A stretch of 64,000 bases of DNA from Streptomyces tubercidicus (GCF_027497495.1 NZ_CP114205.1:7130001-7194000); one strand, 5' to 3'; shown: positions 34,014 through 46,583, counted from the stretch's first letter. Translations and numbers: made by a program. The notes: generated by a model not told the origin, from the sequence alone.

Positions 34014-35141
34014 ATGCGTGTCGTTCTCGTCACCGAATCCTTCCCGCCCGATGTCAACGGCGTGTCTCACTGCGCCCTGCAAACCGCCCGGCACCTGGTC
34101 CGGCGCGGTCACGATCCGCTCGTCATCGCGCCGCTCGGGGGCGCTTCGGCGGCCGCCGGTACGGACGAGAGTCCCTGCCCTGTCGTCCGGGTGCCGTCGA
34201 TGCCGCTGCCTGGTTATCCGCAGGTGCGGATCGCGCTTCCTGGGCGCCGGCTGTCCTCGGCGCTCGACGGGCACCGTCCTGATCTGGTGCACCTCGCCAG
34301 TCCCTTCGTCCTTGGGGCGCGCGGCATGGCGGCCGCCGCCCGTCGCCAGGTGCCCGCGATCGCCGTCTATCAGACCGATCTGGGCCGCTACGCCCGCACT
34401 TATCTGGGCGGGGGCGCGGCCACGGCGTGGCGGCGTATCCGGGCGGTGCACGCCGCCGCCGACCGCACCCTGGCGCCCTCCAGTGCCGCACTGCTGGATC
34501 TGACCGAGCACGGCGTGCCACGGGTGCATCTGTGGCCGCGCGGTGTCGACTCCGAACGGTTCCACCCGGGGCGGCGCGACGCGGTGTTGCGCAGTTCGCT
34601 GACCGCGGGGCGGGAGCTGCTGGTGGGGTACGTGGGGCGGCTCGCGCCGGAGAAGGATGTCGGGCTGCTGGCCGAGACCTCCCAGCTGCCGGGCGTGCGC
34701 ACCGTCGTCATCGGTGACGGCCCCAGCGCCGCCGGGCTGCGCACCACGCTCCCGGACGTCCGCTTCCTCGGCCGCCGTACCGGGGACGAACTCGCGCGCC
34801 TCTACGCCTCGTTGGACGTCTTCGTGCATACCGGGCCGTATGAGACGTTCTGCCAGACGGTGCAGGAGGCGATGGCCTCCGGTGTGCCGGTGGTGGCACC
34901 ACGGGCGGGTGGTCCGATGGACCTGGTGGACCACGGCCGTACGGGGCTGCTGGTGACGCCCGGCGACGGCGGCGCGTTCCGGGACGCGGTGCGCCTGCTC
35001 GCGGACAGTGCCGAGCTGCGGGCCCGGTTCGGGAGCGCGGCCCGCCGCGCCGTCGCGGACCGCTCCTGGGAGGCGGTCGGCGACCAGCTGCTGGGGCACT
35101 ACGAGGCCGTGCTCAGCGACCGGACGGCGGTGGCGGCATGA
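34014..35141 (+). CDS. GT4 glycosyltransferase (MgtA/PimB-like mannosyltransferase)
   Basis: 375 residues from ATG 34014; the open frame upstream runs through the structured repeats and is not coding. MRVVLVTESFPPDVNGVSHC is the GT-B start with the acceptor-side loop. VGYVGRLAPEKDVGLL is the nucleotide-sugar domain, and GPYETFCQTVQEAMASGVPV has the E-x7-E catalytic motif. The protein resembles GDP-mannose-dependent alpha-mannosyltransferases acting on phosphatidylinositol or glycolipid acceptors, but donor and acceptor are inferred. The stop overlaps the next start (ATGA), beginning a four-gene coupled series. Confidence 0.85.
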   Translation: MRVVLVTESFPPDVNGVSHCALQTARHLVRRGHDPLVIAPLGGASAAAGTDESPCPVVRVPSMPLPGYPQVRIALPGRRLSSALDGHRPDLVHLASPFVLGARGMAAAARRQVPAIAVYQTDLGRYARTYLGGGAATAWRRIRAVHAAADRTLAPSSAALLDLTEHGVPRVHLWPRGVDSERFHPGRRDAVLRSSLTAGRELLVGYVGRLAPEKDVGLLAETSQLPGVRTVVIGDGPSAAGLRTTLPDVRFLGRRTGDELARLYASLDVFVHTGPYETFCQTVQEAMASGVPVVAPRAGGPMDLVDHGRTGLLVTPGDGGAFRDAVRLLADSAELRARFGSAARRAVADRSWEAVGDQLLGHYEAVLSDRTAVAA

Positions 35142-36367
35142 GCGCGCGACGCACCACCGGCACGGGTCTGCGGATCGTCCGGATCGCCAACTTCGTCACC
35201 CCGGCCTCCGGCGGGCTGCGCACGGCGCTGCGCGAACTCGGCGCGGGCTACCGGGCCGCCGGGCATGAGCCGGTGCTCATCGTGCCCGGTCCGCCGGGAA
35301 CGGGCGGGGCGGCCGGTGTCCGCGATGAACTCACCGCTCAGGGGCGGGTGATCACCGTGCCGGGGCCGGAGCTGCCGGGCAGTGGCGGCTACCGCCTGCT
35401 GACCGACCGCCGCCGGCTGCAGCAGCTGCTGCACTCGCTGGCCCCCGACCGGCTGGAGGTCTCCGACCGGACGACGCTGCGCTGGACGGGGGAGTGGGCG
35501 CGCCGGGCCCGGGTGCCCGCGGTGATGGTGTCCCACGAGAGCGTGGACGGGGTGCTGCGTACCTGGGGCGTGCCGCAGCCGCTCGCCCGTACGGCAGCGG
35601 ACCGGCTCAACCGCCGTACGGCGCACGCCTACAGCCGGGTCGTGTGCACTACGGAGTGGGCGGCGGCGGAGTTCGTCCGGGCCGGGGCGCGCAATGTGGT
35701 GCGCGCGCCGCTCGGCGTCGATCTCGATGCCTGGCACCCGGACTGCCGCAGCGCCGAGCTGCGGCGGCACTGCGCGGGCCGGGCGGAGGTTCTGCTGCTG
35801 CTCTGCTCCCGGCTGTCGCAGGAGAAGCGGCCGGGCCGGGCCCTGGACGCGCTGGTGGAGCTGCGGCGGCGCGGGGTCGACGCGGCGCTGGTGGTGGCCG
35901 GTGACGGGCCGCTGCGGGCGCGGCTGGAGGCCCGGGTGCGGGCCGAGCGGCTGCCGGTGGCGTTCCTCGGGCATCTCACCGACCGCTCCCGGCTCGCCGC
36001 GCTGCAGGCCGGCGCCGATCTCGCGCTGGCGCCCGGCCCGGCCGAGACCTTCGGGCTGGCGGCGCTGGAGGCGCTCGCCTGTGGCACGCCGGTGGTGGCG
36101 AGTGCGGCGTCGGCGCTGGCCGGTGTGGTCGGCGGTGGCGGGGACACGGCGCTCGACGACGGGCCCTCCTTCGCCGATGCCGTTCAGCGGGTGCTGTCCC
36201 GGCCGGAGGCCGCCCGGCGCGCCGCCGCCCGTCGGCGTGCCGAGGGTTACGGCTGGCAGCCCGCCATCGATGCCTTCCTGGCGGCGCACGACGCGTCCGC
36301 GCGCGTCGGCTGGCCGGTCGCCGCCGCGGCCGCGCCGCACCCGGCCGGCCCGTTGGGCGGGTGGTGA
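35138..36367 (+). CDS. GT4 glycosyltransferase, second copy
   Basis: 409 residues. IVRIANFVTPASGGLRTALRE opens the GT-B fold, PLGVDLDAWHP marks the interdomain region, SRLSQEKRPGRALDALVE and GPAETFGLAALEALACGTPV (E-x7-E) form the donor site. It is related to, but clearly different from, the preceding transferase. ATGA at 35138 couples it to that gene, and its own stop overlaps the GTG of the esterase gene. The pair probably makes a glycoconjugate or glycolipid; the product cannot be named. Confidence 0.83.
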   Translation: MSARRTTGTGLRIVRIANFVTPASGGLRTALRELGAGYRAAGHEPVLIVPGPPGTGGAAGVRDELTAQGRVITVPGPELPGSGGYRLLTDRRRLQQLLHSLAPDRLEVSDRTTLRWTGEWARRARVPAVMVSHESVDGVLRTWGVPQPLARTAADRLNRRTAHAYSRVVCTTEWAAAEFVRAGARNVVRAPLGVDLDAWHPDCRSAELRRHCAGRAEVLLLLCSRLSQEKRPGRALDALVELRRRGVDAALVVAGDGPLRARLEARVRAERLPVAFLGHLTDRSRLAALQAGADLALAPGPAETFGLAALEALACGTPVVASAASALAGVVGGGGDTALDDGPSFADAVQRVLSRPEAARRAAARRRAEGYGWQPAIDAFLAAHDASARVGWPVAAAAAPHPAGPLGGW

Positions 36368-37319
36368 CGGTGGGCTCCGAGAGCGTGCTGATACCGGCAC
36401 AGGTGCCGCGCGGCGGGCCTGCCCCGGCCCCGGGCTGCTTTGTCGCGCTGGGTGATTCGCTGACCGAGGGGCTCGGCGACCCCGTACCGGGCGGCGGCTG
36501 GCGCGGCTGGGCCGTCCTGCTGGCCGAGGCGCTGGGCGAGCGGCCCGGGAGCATCCCGCTGGTGAATCTCGCGCGGAGCGGGGCGCTGGCCGCCGATGTC
36601 GCCGAACGGCAGCTGCCCGCGGCGCGGGCGCTCCGGCCGCGCTTCGCCTCGCTGCTCGTCGGGGCGAATGACACCCTGCGCGCCGCCTTCGCCATCGAGC
36701 GGGTGGCGGCCGCACTGGACCGGGCGCACGGTGCGCTGAGCGCCGACGGGGCCGTGGTGCTGACGGCCTGTCTGCCCGATCCGGGCCGGATGCTGGGGCT
36801 GCCCGCGCCGCTGGCCCGTCCGCTGGGGCGCCGGATGCGCGCCGTGAACACCGTCGTCCATGCGGTGTCCGCCCGCTACGAGGGCGTTCATCTGCACCTG
36901 GCCGACCATCCCTGGGTCACCGAACGCGCTGCCTGGAGCGTGGACCGGCTGCACCCCAGCGAGCGCGGCCACCGGTTGCTGGCCCGCGGCTTCCACTCGG
37001 CGCTGGCCGTCGTCGGCCTGCCCGCCGGACCGCCGCCCGCGCTCACCCTCGACGGGCCGTCGCCGACCCGCGCCGGGTCCGCGCTGTGGATGGCGACCCG
37101 GGGGACCCGCTGGGTCGCCGACCGGTGCACGGATCTGCTGCCCGGTCTGCTCGGTCTGGCGCTCCAGGAGTGCCGGCACGGGCTGGCCGGATCCGGGCGG
37201 GTGCTGGACGCCGCGGCCGACCGCGCCACCCGCTCCGCGCTCGCCGCGCTGACCCGGCCGAACGGCGCCGGGACCGGCAAAGACACCGGTACGGCGAAGG
37301 GCACTGCGACAATGGCAGG

Positions 37320-37323
<4 letters not shown>
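36364..37323 (+). CDS. SGNH/GDSL-type esterase
   Basis: 319 residues from the GTG at 36364, whose GTGA overlaps the preceding stop; a GTG three bases earlier is possible. Block I is FVALGDSLTEGLGD (Ser nucleophile), the block III Asn is in LLVGANDTLR and block V is DRLHPSERGHR (Asp and His). No signal peptide is evident, so it is probably cytosolic. The C-terminal 70 residues form an extension rich in Arg and Ala. It may deacylate the product of the two glycosyltransferases. Its stop overlaps the next start (GTGA). Confidence 0.83.
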
Positions 37324-40934
<3,611 letters not shown>

Positions 40935-40951
40935 CCGGGGGGCGGTTGGCG

Positions 40952-41815
40952 CTAGCGCATGCGTACGAAGCGGATCGGGGTGCCCGGTACCGCCTGGGCG
41001 GCGGGGGCCAGACAGCGCTCGGGGACGACGCCGATGACCGGGTAGCCGCCGGTCGTGGGGTGGTCGTGCAGGAAGAGGACCGGCAGGCCGTTGGGCGGGA
41101 CCTGGAGGGCGCCCAGGGGCATGCCCTCGCTGGGGAGTTCGCCGCTGCGGGCGCGCTCCAGGGGCGGGCCTTCGGTGCGCAGGCCGATGCGGTTGCTGGC
41201 GGGGGAGACCCGGAAGCGGCCGGTGGTGAGGGTGCGCAGGCCGGTTTCGGTGAACCAGTCGCCGCGCGGGCCGGGCAGGAACGGAAGAAGGAGTTCCGGC
41301 AACGGGCCGGGGTGCGGGACGGCATCGGCGCGGGCCGGCGGGCCGTGCGGGTCGCCCAGGGGGAGGACCGCGCCGTCGGTGAGCGGGTCCGGGCCCAGGC
41401 CGGAGAGGAGATCGGTGGCGCGGCTGCCGAGGACCGGTTCGGTGTCGACGCCCCCGGCGAAGGCGAGGTAGGAGCGCAGGCCATGGGTGGCGGGCCCGGC
41501 GTCCAGGACGGCGCCCGCCGGGACGCGTACCGGGGCTCCCCAGGGGGCGGGGCGGCCGTCGAGGGTTACCGGGCACGGGGCGCCGGTGACGGCGACGGTG
41601 GTGGCCGTCCGCACCCGTACGGCGCAGCCGGTGAGCGTCGTCTCCAGGGTGGCGGCGGAACCGGGGTTGCCCACCAGGCGGTTGGCGAGCCGGTGCGCGG
41701 GCGTGTCGAGGGCGCCGGCCCGCGGCACGCCGAGGTGAGCGTGGCCGGGGCGGCCGAGATCCTGGACGGTGGTGAGGGCACCGGCCCGGATGACCGAGAA
41801 GGCGCGGTCGGTCAT
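40952..41815 (-). CDS. pxpC: 5-oxoprolinase subunit C (biotin-dependent carboxyltransferase-like, KipA family)
   Basis: 287 residues, AHS2 domain: VIRAGALTTVQDLGRPGHAHLGVPRAGALD opens the fold, LAFAGGVDTEPVLGSRATDLLSG is the most conserved block, and GGYPVIGVVPERCLAP closes it. With PxpA and PxpB it makes the prokaryotic ATP-dependent 5-oxoprolinase. The ATG at 41815 overlaps the pxpB stop by four bases. It is the last gene of the operon. Confidence 0.9.
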   Translation of the reverse strand: MTDRAFSVIRAGALTTVQDLGRPGHAHLGVPRAGALDTPAHRLANRLVGNPGSAATLETTLTGCAVRVRTATTVAVTGAPCPVTLDGRPAPWGAPVRVPAGAVLDAGPATHGLRSYLAFAGGVDTEPVLGSRATDLLSGLGPDPLTDGAVLPLGDPHGPPARADAVPHPGPLPELLLPFLPGPRGDWFTETGLRTLTTGRFRVSPASNRIGLRTEGPPLERARSGELPSEGMPLGALQVPPNGLPVLFLHDHPTTGGYPVIGVVPERCLAPAAQAVPGTPIRFVRMR

Positions 41816-42435
41816 CGGGCGGTCTCCTGTGGGACGAAGCGGACGCGGGTGCCGGGGGTGAGCAGCGCGGCCGGTTCCCGGCGCGGGTCCCACAGCACGG
41901 TGTCGGTGGTGCCGATCAGCTGCCAGCCCCCGGGGGAGGAGCGCGGATAGACCCCGGTATACGGGCCGGCCAGGGCGACCGAGCCGACCGGGACCTTGGT
42001 GCGGGGCGTGTCCCGGCGCGGTACGTGCAGTGGCTCCGGCAGCCCGGTCAGATAGCCGAAGCCCGGCGCGAAACCGCAGAAGGCGACATGGAACTCCGTG
42101 GCGGAGTGCCGCCGCACCACCTCGTCGGGGGTGACGCCCCACAGGGCGGCGACCTCGGCGAGGTCGGGGCCGTCGTAGCGGACCGGGATCTGCACGGTGG
42201 GCCGGTCGCCCGCGGTGAGCGGCGGTATGTCCCAGGTGGCCAGTTCGGCGAGCAGGCCACGGGGGTCGGCGAGGCCGTCGAGGAGCACCGTACGGGCGGC
42301 CGGCACGATCTCGCGCAGCGGCGGCAGTGCGCCGTCGGCGGCCCGGCGCAGCAGTTCCGCGTGCAGCGCCTCGACCTCCTCGGCGCTGTCCAGCTCGATC
42401 AGCAGCCCGTGTTCACCGACCGGCAGCGGCCTCAT
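41812..42435 (-). CDS. pxpB: 5-oxoprolinase subunit B (KipI family)
   Basis: 207 residues from ATG 42435, AHS1 domain. EFHVAFCGFAPGFGYLTGLP, GSVALAGPYTGVYPRSSPGGW and a C-terminal TRVRFVPQ strand are the family's conserved blocks. It pairs with PxpC. ATGA overlaps exist at both its ends, with pxpA and pxpC, so subunit ratio is likely set by translational coupling. Confidence 0.9.
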   Translation of the reverse strand: MRPLPVGEHGLLIELDSAEEVEALHAELLRRAADGALPPLREIVPAARTVLLDGLADPRGLLAELATWDIPPLTAGDRPTVQIPVRYDGPDLAEVAALWGVTPDEVVRRHSATEFHVAFCGFAPGFGYLTGLPEPLHVPRRDTPRTKVPVGSVALAGPYTGVYPRSSPGGWQLIGTTDTVLWDPRREPAALLTPGTRVRFVPQETAR

Positions 42436-43244
42436 ACGAAGCTCCGTATGCGGACGCCCGCCGCGGTGAGTTCGGACCGGACGCGCCGGGCGAGGTCCGC
42501 GGCGCCGGGCGTGTCGCCGTGCAGACACAGCGAACGGGCCGAGACGGCCACGCGCCGGCCGTCGCGGGCGGTGACGGCGTGGTCGCGGGCCATGCCGAGG
42601 GCGCGCTTGACGACCTCGTCGGGGTCGTGGATCACCGCGTCCGGTTCACGGCGCGGTACCAGCGTGCCCTCGGGGGTGTAGGCGCGGTCGGCGAACGCCT
42701 CGCCGATCACCGGGAGTTGGGCGTCCGCCGAGGCCTCGTGCAGCCGGGAGCCGGGCAGGCCGAGGACCGGCAGTCCGCCGCCCGCGGCATGGATGCCGGC
42801 AATGACGGCGCGGGCCTGCTCCTCGTCGTGCACACAGCGGTTGTAGAGCGCGCCATGCGGTTTGACGTAGCCGACGCGGGCACCGGCGGCGCGGGCGAAG
42901 ACCTCCAGGGCCCCGATCTGATAGGTGATCTCGGCGGCCAGCTCGTCCGGCGGGACGTCCATCGCGCGGCGGCCGAACCCGGCCAGATCGCGGTAGGAGA
43001 CCTGGGCGCCGATGACCACACCGCGCTCGGCGGCCAGTTCGCACACCCGGCGCATCGTGGCCGGGTCGCCGGCGTGGAAGCCGCAGGCGACATTGGCGCT
43101 GGTGACGACGGAGAGCAGGGCCTCGTCGTCGGTGAGCCGCCAGCGGCCGAAGCCTTCGGCGAGGTCGGCGTTGAGGTCGATGACGGGTGGGGCCCCTGCG
43201 CTGATTCGCTCGCTCTCGCTGAGTTGCTCGCTGCGCTCGCTCAT
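42432..43244 (-). CDS. pxpA: 5-oxoprolinase subunit A (LamB/YcsF family)
   Basis: 270 residues from ATG 43244. Family motifs: VIDLNADLAEGFGRW, VACGFHAGDPATMRRVC, GYVKPHGALYNRCVHDE, SLCLHGDTPGA near the C-terminus. It has a non-conserved N-terminal 20 residues (MSERSEQLSESER...), a low-complexity lead that Streptomyces genes often carry. It is the first gene of pxpABC, which recycles 5-oxoproline to glutamate. Its promoter, about 160 bases upstream, contains a dyad shared with the DUF969 gene. Confidence 0.9.
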   Translation of the reverse strand: MSERSEQLSESERISAGAPPVIDLNADLAEGFGRWRLTDDEALLSVVTSANVACGFHAGDPATMRRVCELAAERGVVIGAQVSYRDLAGFGRRAMDVPPDELAAEITYQIGALEVFARAAGARVGYVKPHGALYNRCVHDEEQARAVIAGIHAAGGGLPVLGLPGSRLHEASADAQLPVIGEAFADRAYTPEGTLVPRREPDAVIHDPDEVVKRALGMARDHAVTARDGRRVAVSARSLCLHGDTPGAADLARRVRSELTAAGVRIRSFV

Positions 43245-43554
43245 GTACGTCCGTTCCAGAGGGGCTCGGGGCCGGCCGGCGCGCGGTGGTGCGGCGTGCG
43301 GGGCCCGTGGGCGGGCAGGGGCAGGCGGGCAGGTCCGGCCGGCCCGTATCCGTAGTGGCTCTCCCCTGAGGGCAGGCACTCGGGCCGACCGGTGTCGAGC
43401 ACAACGTAGAGGATTGTTCAACGATCCGACAAGAGGTGTGTGCGAACCGTTCAAGGGTGCGTTGTTTCGTCCTCCCATCTGGGATTGACTCTCGCTCAAC
43501 GACACCGGTCGGACCGAACCCGCCGCCCGGTACGGCGCGAGAGCGGGGAGCGGT
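43245..43554. other. Divergent control region of pxpABC and the GntR gene
   Basis: A 310-bp gap with no gene. It holds the pxp promoter and dyad (43403-43433). A weaker GTTCAA-centred match at 43446-43460 is closer to the GntR gene and may be an autoregulatory site. GGGAG lies before the GntR ATG. Confidence 0.5.
43403..43433 (-). promoter_or_regulatory. pxpABC promoter with embedded GntR operator candidate
   Basis: Minus strand: TTGTCG (43427-43432), 18-bp spacer, TACGTT (43403-43408). The spacer contains GATCGTTGAACAATC (43412-43426), a pseudo-palindrome with GATnGTT half-sites. The operator plus seven flanking bases form a 22-mer that recurs exactly upstream of the DUF969 gene in the opposite orientation. 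Confidence 0.7.
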
Positions 43555-44298
43555 ATGGCCGGCGAAGTGGCGAAGAACGATCAGGGGCGGCTCACCGAGG
43601 TCTCCGGCCTGGAGCGGGACCGCCCCCTGCTGGGCCGCTCCAGCACGGCCGAGCGGGTCGCCGACATCCTGCGCGACCGGATCACCGAGGGCTTCTTCCC
43701 GCCCGGCGCCCGGCTGTCGGAGGAGAGCATCGGCGGCGCGCTGGGCGTCTCGCGCAACACGCTGCGGGAGGCGTTCCGGCTGCTGACTCATGAGCGGCTG
43801 CTGGTGCACGAACTCAACCGCGGGGTGTTCGTCCGGGTGGTGACGGTGGAGGACCTGGAGGACATCTACCGGGTGCGCATCCTCGTGGAGTGTGCGGCGG
43901 TACGGGGGCTGGGGCAGGGGCCCTACGGCGCCGCGGTCACCGACGCCATCGCGGTGATCGAGGCCGCCGTACAGGCCGGTGAGGCCGCCTCGGCGGGCCG
44001 GGAGTGGCAGGCGCTCTCGACCGCCAATATCCGCTTTCACCAGGGCATCGTGGCCCTGGCGGGCAGCCCGCGCACGGATGAGCTGATGCGGGGCGTGCTC
44101 GCCGAACTCCGGCTGGTCTTCCATGTCATGGCCGACCCCCGGCGCTTCCATGCGCCCTACCTGACCCGTAATCGCCAGATTACCGAGGCCCTGCAGGCGG
44201 GCGATGCCCCCGAGGCCGAGCGGCTGTTGCGCTCCTACCTGGAGGACTCGCGCAGCCAGCTGTCGGGGGCGTACGCGCAGCGCATCGCGGAGGGGTGA
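43555..44298 (+). CDS. GntR-family (FadR subfamily) transcriptional regulator
   Basis: 247 residues. The winged helix-turn-helix lies at about residues 35-95 (RVADILRDRITEGFFPPGAR, GGALGVSRNTLREAFRLL), followed by a helical FCD ligand domain with VEDLEDIYRVRILVECAAVR and later His residues that may bind metal. It lies between the pxp operon and the DUF969/DUF979 pair. The identical dyads in both flanking promoters make it the likely repressor responding to 5-oxoproline or a related acid; ligand and sites are inferred. Confidence 0.87.
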   Translation: MAGEVAKNDQGRLTEVSGLERDRPLLGRSSTAERVADILRDRITEGFFPPGARLSEESIGGALGVSRNTLREAFRLLTHERLLVHELNRGVFVRVVTVEDLEDIYRVRILVECAAVRGLGQGPYGAAVTDAIAVIEAAVQAGEAASAGREWQALSTANIRFHQGIVALAGSPRTDELMRGVLAELRLVFHVMADPRRFHAPYLTRNRQITEALQAGDAPEAERLLRSYLEDSRSQLSGAYAQRIAEG

Positions 44299-44363
44299 GG
44301 GGCGGGAGAGCCGCCCCTGAGGTCCGCCCCGGGAAGCCCCGCAGATCCGTTGCTGCAGAACCC

Positions 44364-44392
44364 TTGTCGGATCGTTGAACAATCGCCTAGCC
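44364..44392 (+). promoter_or_regulatory. DUF969 gene promoter with the second GntR operator candidate
   Basis: TTGTCG (44364-44369), 18-bp spacer, TAGCCT (44388-44393). The spacer holds GATCGTTGAACAATC (44370-44384), identical to the dyad in the pxp promoter and placed the same way between -35 and -10. Repressor binding there would block RNA polymerase in both promoters. Confidence 0.7.
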
Positions 44393-44455
44393 TCCGCTGC
44401 AATCTCTTCATCTCCTCATGGGCCCGGTGGGTCCCCGTACGCGGAAGGCGGATCC

Positions 44456-45166
44456 ATGATCGTGCTCCTCGGCGTGCTCGTGGTCGTGATCGGCTTCGCC
44501 ACGAAACGCAATCCCTTGCTGGTCGTAGGGGTGGCCGGCATCGCGACCGGCCTCCTCGGAGGGCTGTCGCCGGGCAAGGTGCTCGCCGCCTTCGGCAACG
44601 GCTTCGCCGGCAGCCGGGCGGTGACGATCTTCGCGATCACCCTCCCGGTCATCGGCCTCCTGGAGCGCTACGGCCTCCAGGAGCAGGCCCGTCACCTCAT
44701 CGCCCGGTTCGCCAGGCTCACCACGGGCCGCTTCCTTGCGCTCTACCTCGGGCTGCGGCAGATCGGTGCGGCGGTCGGCCTGACCCAGGTCTTCGGCCAC
44801 GCCCAGACCGTCCGCCCGCTCGCCGTCCCGATGGCCGAGGGAGCGGCCGAGCGTAAATACGGCCAACTCCCGCACCGGACACGGGAGAAGATCCGGTCGT
44901 TCTCCGCCAGCGCGGACAACGTCGGCCTCTTCTTCGGGGAGGACGTCTTCCTCGCCGTCGGCTCGATCCTGCTGATCACCGGCTTCGTCAACACCACCTA
45001 CGGCACCCACCTCGAACCGCTGCAGCTCGCGCTGTGGGCGATTCCCACCGCGGTGTGCGCCTTCGTGATTCACGGCTGGCGACTGCTGCGCCTGGACCGC
45101 CAGTTGGAGCGCGAACTGCTCACCGCCCACGTCCACGACACCGCCGTAGCGGAGGCCACCAAGTGA
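44456..45166 (+). CDS. DUF969 membrane protein, predicted 5-oxoproline transporter component
   Basis: 236 residues from ATG 44456, with GGAAGG seven bases upstream. About five or six hydrophobic segments are visible, for example VLLGVLVVVIGFATKRNPLL, VTIFAITLPVIGLLERYGL and ILLITGFVNTTYG. The loop KIRSFSASADNVGLFFGEDVF is a family signature. DUF969 and DUF979 proteins travel together with pcp and pxp genes, and are predicted to be a two-subunit permease for pyroglutamate. Activity is not proven. The stop overlaps the next start (GTGA). Confidence 0.82.
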   Translation: MIVLLGVLVVVIGFATKRNPLLVVGVAGIATGLLGGLSPGKVLAAFGNGFAGSRAVTIFAITLPVIGLLERYGLQEQARHLIARFARLTTGRFLALYLGLRQIGAAVGLTQVFGHAQTVRPLAVPMAEGAAERKYGQLPHRTREKIRSFSASADNVGLFFGEDVFLAVGSILLITGFVNTTYGTHLEPLQLALWAIPTAVCAFVIHGWRLLRLDRQLERELLTAHVHDTAVAEATK

Positions 45167-46131
45167 TCAAGGCAGAGTGGTTCTACTGGCTGGTGGGCCT
45201 CAGCTTCCTGGTGATGGCCGCCCAGATGGTCACCGACCGCAGCAACCCCAAGCGCCTGGGCACCGGCGCCTTCTGGGGACTGATCGGCGCCGGCTTCATC
45301 TACAGCAGCTGGGTCGTCACCAAACAGGCACCGGCCGAGCCCCTGGGCGGCGCGGTGCTGGTCATGGCCTGCCTGGCGGGCTTCGGTTTCACCGGACGCG
45401 GCGCCCCGCGCACCACCTCCGCCGAGCAGCGCGCCGCCAGCGCCGCCAAGCTCGGCAACCGGCTGTTCATCCCGGCGCTCACCATCCCCGTCGTCGCCAT
45501 GGCCTGCGCCATCGGCGTCAAGTATCTGTCCTTCGGCGGTGAGCCGGTCCTGGAGGAGGGCAGTGAGACCATCCTGGGTCTCGGCATCGGAGCCATCGTG
45601 GCCCTGGTCGTCGGCATGATCATCCTGCGGGAGAAGCGGATCTCCGTGCCCGTGCAGTCCGGCCGTTCCATGCTGGAGGCGGTGGGCTGGGCCATGCTGC
45701 TGCCGCAGATGCTGGCCACACTGGGCGCCATCTTCCAGGTCTCCGGCGTCGGCGACGAGGTCGGCAAGCTCACCGCCGCCCTCCTGCCCAAGGACTCGCT
45801 CTACGTCGCGGTCGTCGTCTACTGCGTGGGCATGTTCGCCTTCACCATGATCATGGGAAACGCCTTCGCCGCCTTCCCCGTGATGACCGCGGCCGTCGGC
45901 TGGCCCGTCCTGGTCGGGCACTTCGACGGCAACGCCCCCGCCGTGCTGGCGCTCGGCATGCTCGCCGGATTCTGCGGCACCCTCGTGACCCCCATGGCCG
46001 CCAACTACAACATCGTCCCGGCGGCGCTGCTGGAACTGAAGGACCAGTACGGGCCCATCAAGGCACAGCTGCCCACCGCGGGCGCGCTGCTCGGCTGCAA
46101 CATCGTGATCATGGCGCTGTTCGCCTTTTGA
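45163..46131 (+). CDS. DUF979 membrane protein, partner of DUF969
   Basis: 322 residues from GTG 45163, overlapping the DUF969 stop. It has about eight to ten predicted membrane spans, such as WFYWLVGLSFLVMAAQMV, LGIGAIVALVVGMIILRE and YVAVVVYCVGMFAFTMIMG. GTLVTPMAANYNIVPAALLELKD near the C-terminus is the best conserved block and may line the transport path. It is presumably the second subunit of the predicted pyroglutamate permease. A GC-rich hairpin follows it. Confidence 0.82.
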   Translation: MIKAEWFYWLVGLSFLVMAAQMVTDRSNPKRLGTGAFWGLIGAGFIYSSWVVTKQAPAEPLGGAVLVMACLAGFGFTGRGAPRTTSAEQRAASAAKLGNRLFIPALTIPVVAMACAIGVKYLSFGGEPVLEEGSETILGLGIGAIVALVVGMIILREKRISVPVQSGRSMLEAVGWAMLLPQMLATLGAIFQVSGVGDEVGKLTAALLPKDSLYVAVVVYCVGMFAFTMIMGNAFAAFPVMTAAVGWPVLVGHFDGNAPAVLALGMLAGFCGTLVTPMAANYNIVPAALLELKDQYGPIKAQLPTAGALLGCNIVIMALFAF

Positions 46132-46583
46132 GGTGTGGCTGCTGAGCTGCTGGTTCGGCGGGGCTGCTTCTGGGGCGCTGCTGAGCTGCTGCTTTGGAGG
46201 CGCTGCTGCTGAGCTGCTCGTTCCGAGGCGCTTTGGCTGAGGCCGCTTCCCCCCACCCCCGAACCCACCCCCGCCCCCGCCCCCTCCCCCGAAGGGGGAG
46301 GAGGGGGAGGGGCGGGGGAGCGCCCGAAGGCCCCCGCCACGGACGACCGGCAGGCCCCGCCACGGACGAGCGGCGGCCCCCGCCACGGACGAGCGGCGGG
46401 CCCCGCCAAGGGGGGCCAGCGGCCGCTGTCACAGGCGCCCGGCAGTCCCTGCCAAGGGCGCGCGGCGGTCTCCCGTCGCGGACGCCCGGCGCCCTCGCCA
46501 AGCACGACCAGCCCCCGACCGACAACCACAGGCACCCCCACCCAAGGCCCACCACCCCCCAACCCCCCACCAAGGACGCCCGT
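46132..46583. repeat. Intergenic region with two tandem-repeat families and a GC hairpin
   Basis: This 452-bp gap has three degenerate copies starting GCTGCTGAGCTGCT (46138, 46177, 46205), then four copies of a 23-bp unit CCCCGCCACGGACGA... starting at 46332, 46355, 46378 and 46401, the last degenerate. It is strongly C-rich after 46500. The frame of pcp is open through the repeats, but the predicted residues are low complexity and unlike the enzyme family. Confidence 0.7.
46274..46318 (+). terminator. GC-rich terminator hairpin after the DUF979 gene
   Basis: A 17-base C-rich arm (46274-46290, C5-G-C5-T-C5) pairs with a G-rich arm (46303-46318) with one bulge and a 12-base loop. It sits about 145 bases after the stop. 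If it terminates, pcp would need its own promoter in the downstream repeats. Confidence 0.5.

Noticed and set aside
46138..46423. CRISPR-like repeat array
   Set aside because: Units are contiguous or irregularly spaced and degenerate, with no unique spacers and no cas genes.
46194..46583. In-frame N-terminal extension of pyroglutamyl-peptidase through the tandem repeats
   Set aside because: The family starts at TRVLLTGFAPFDG, and the extension is Pro/Arg low complexity. The enzyme from 46584 has the normal 214 residues.
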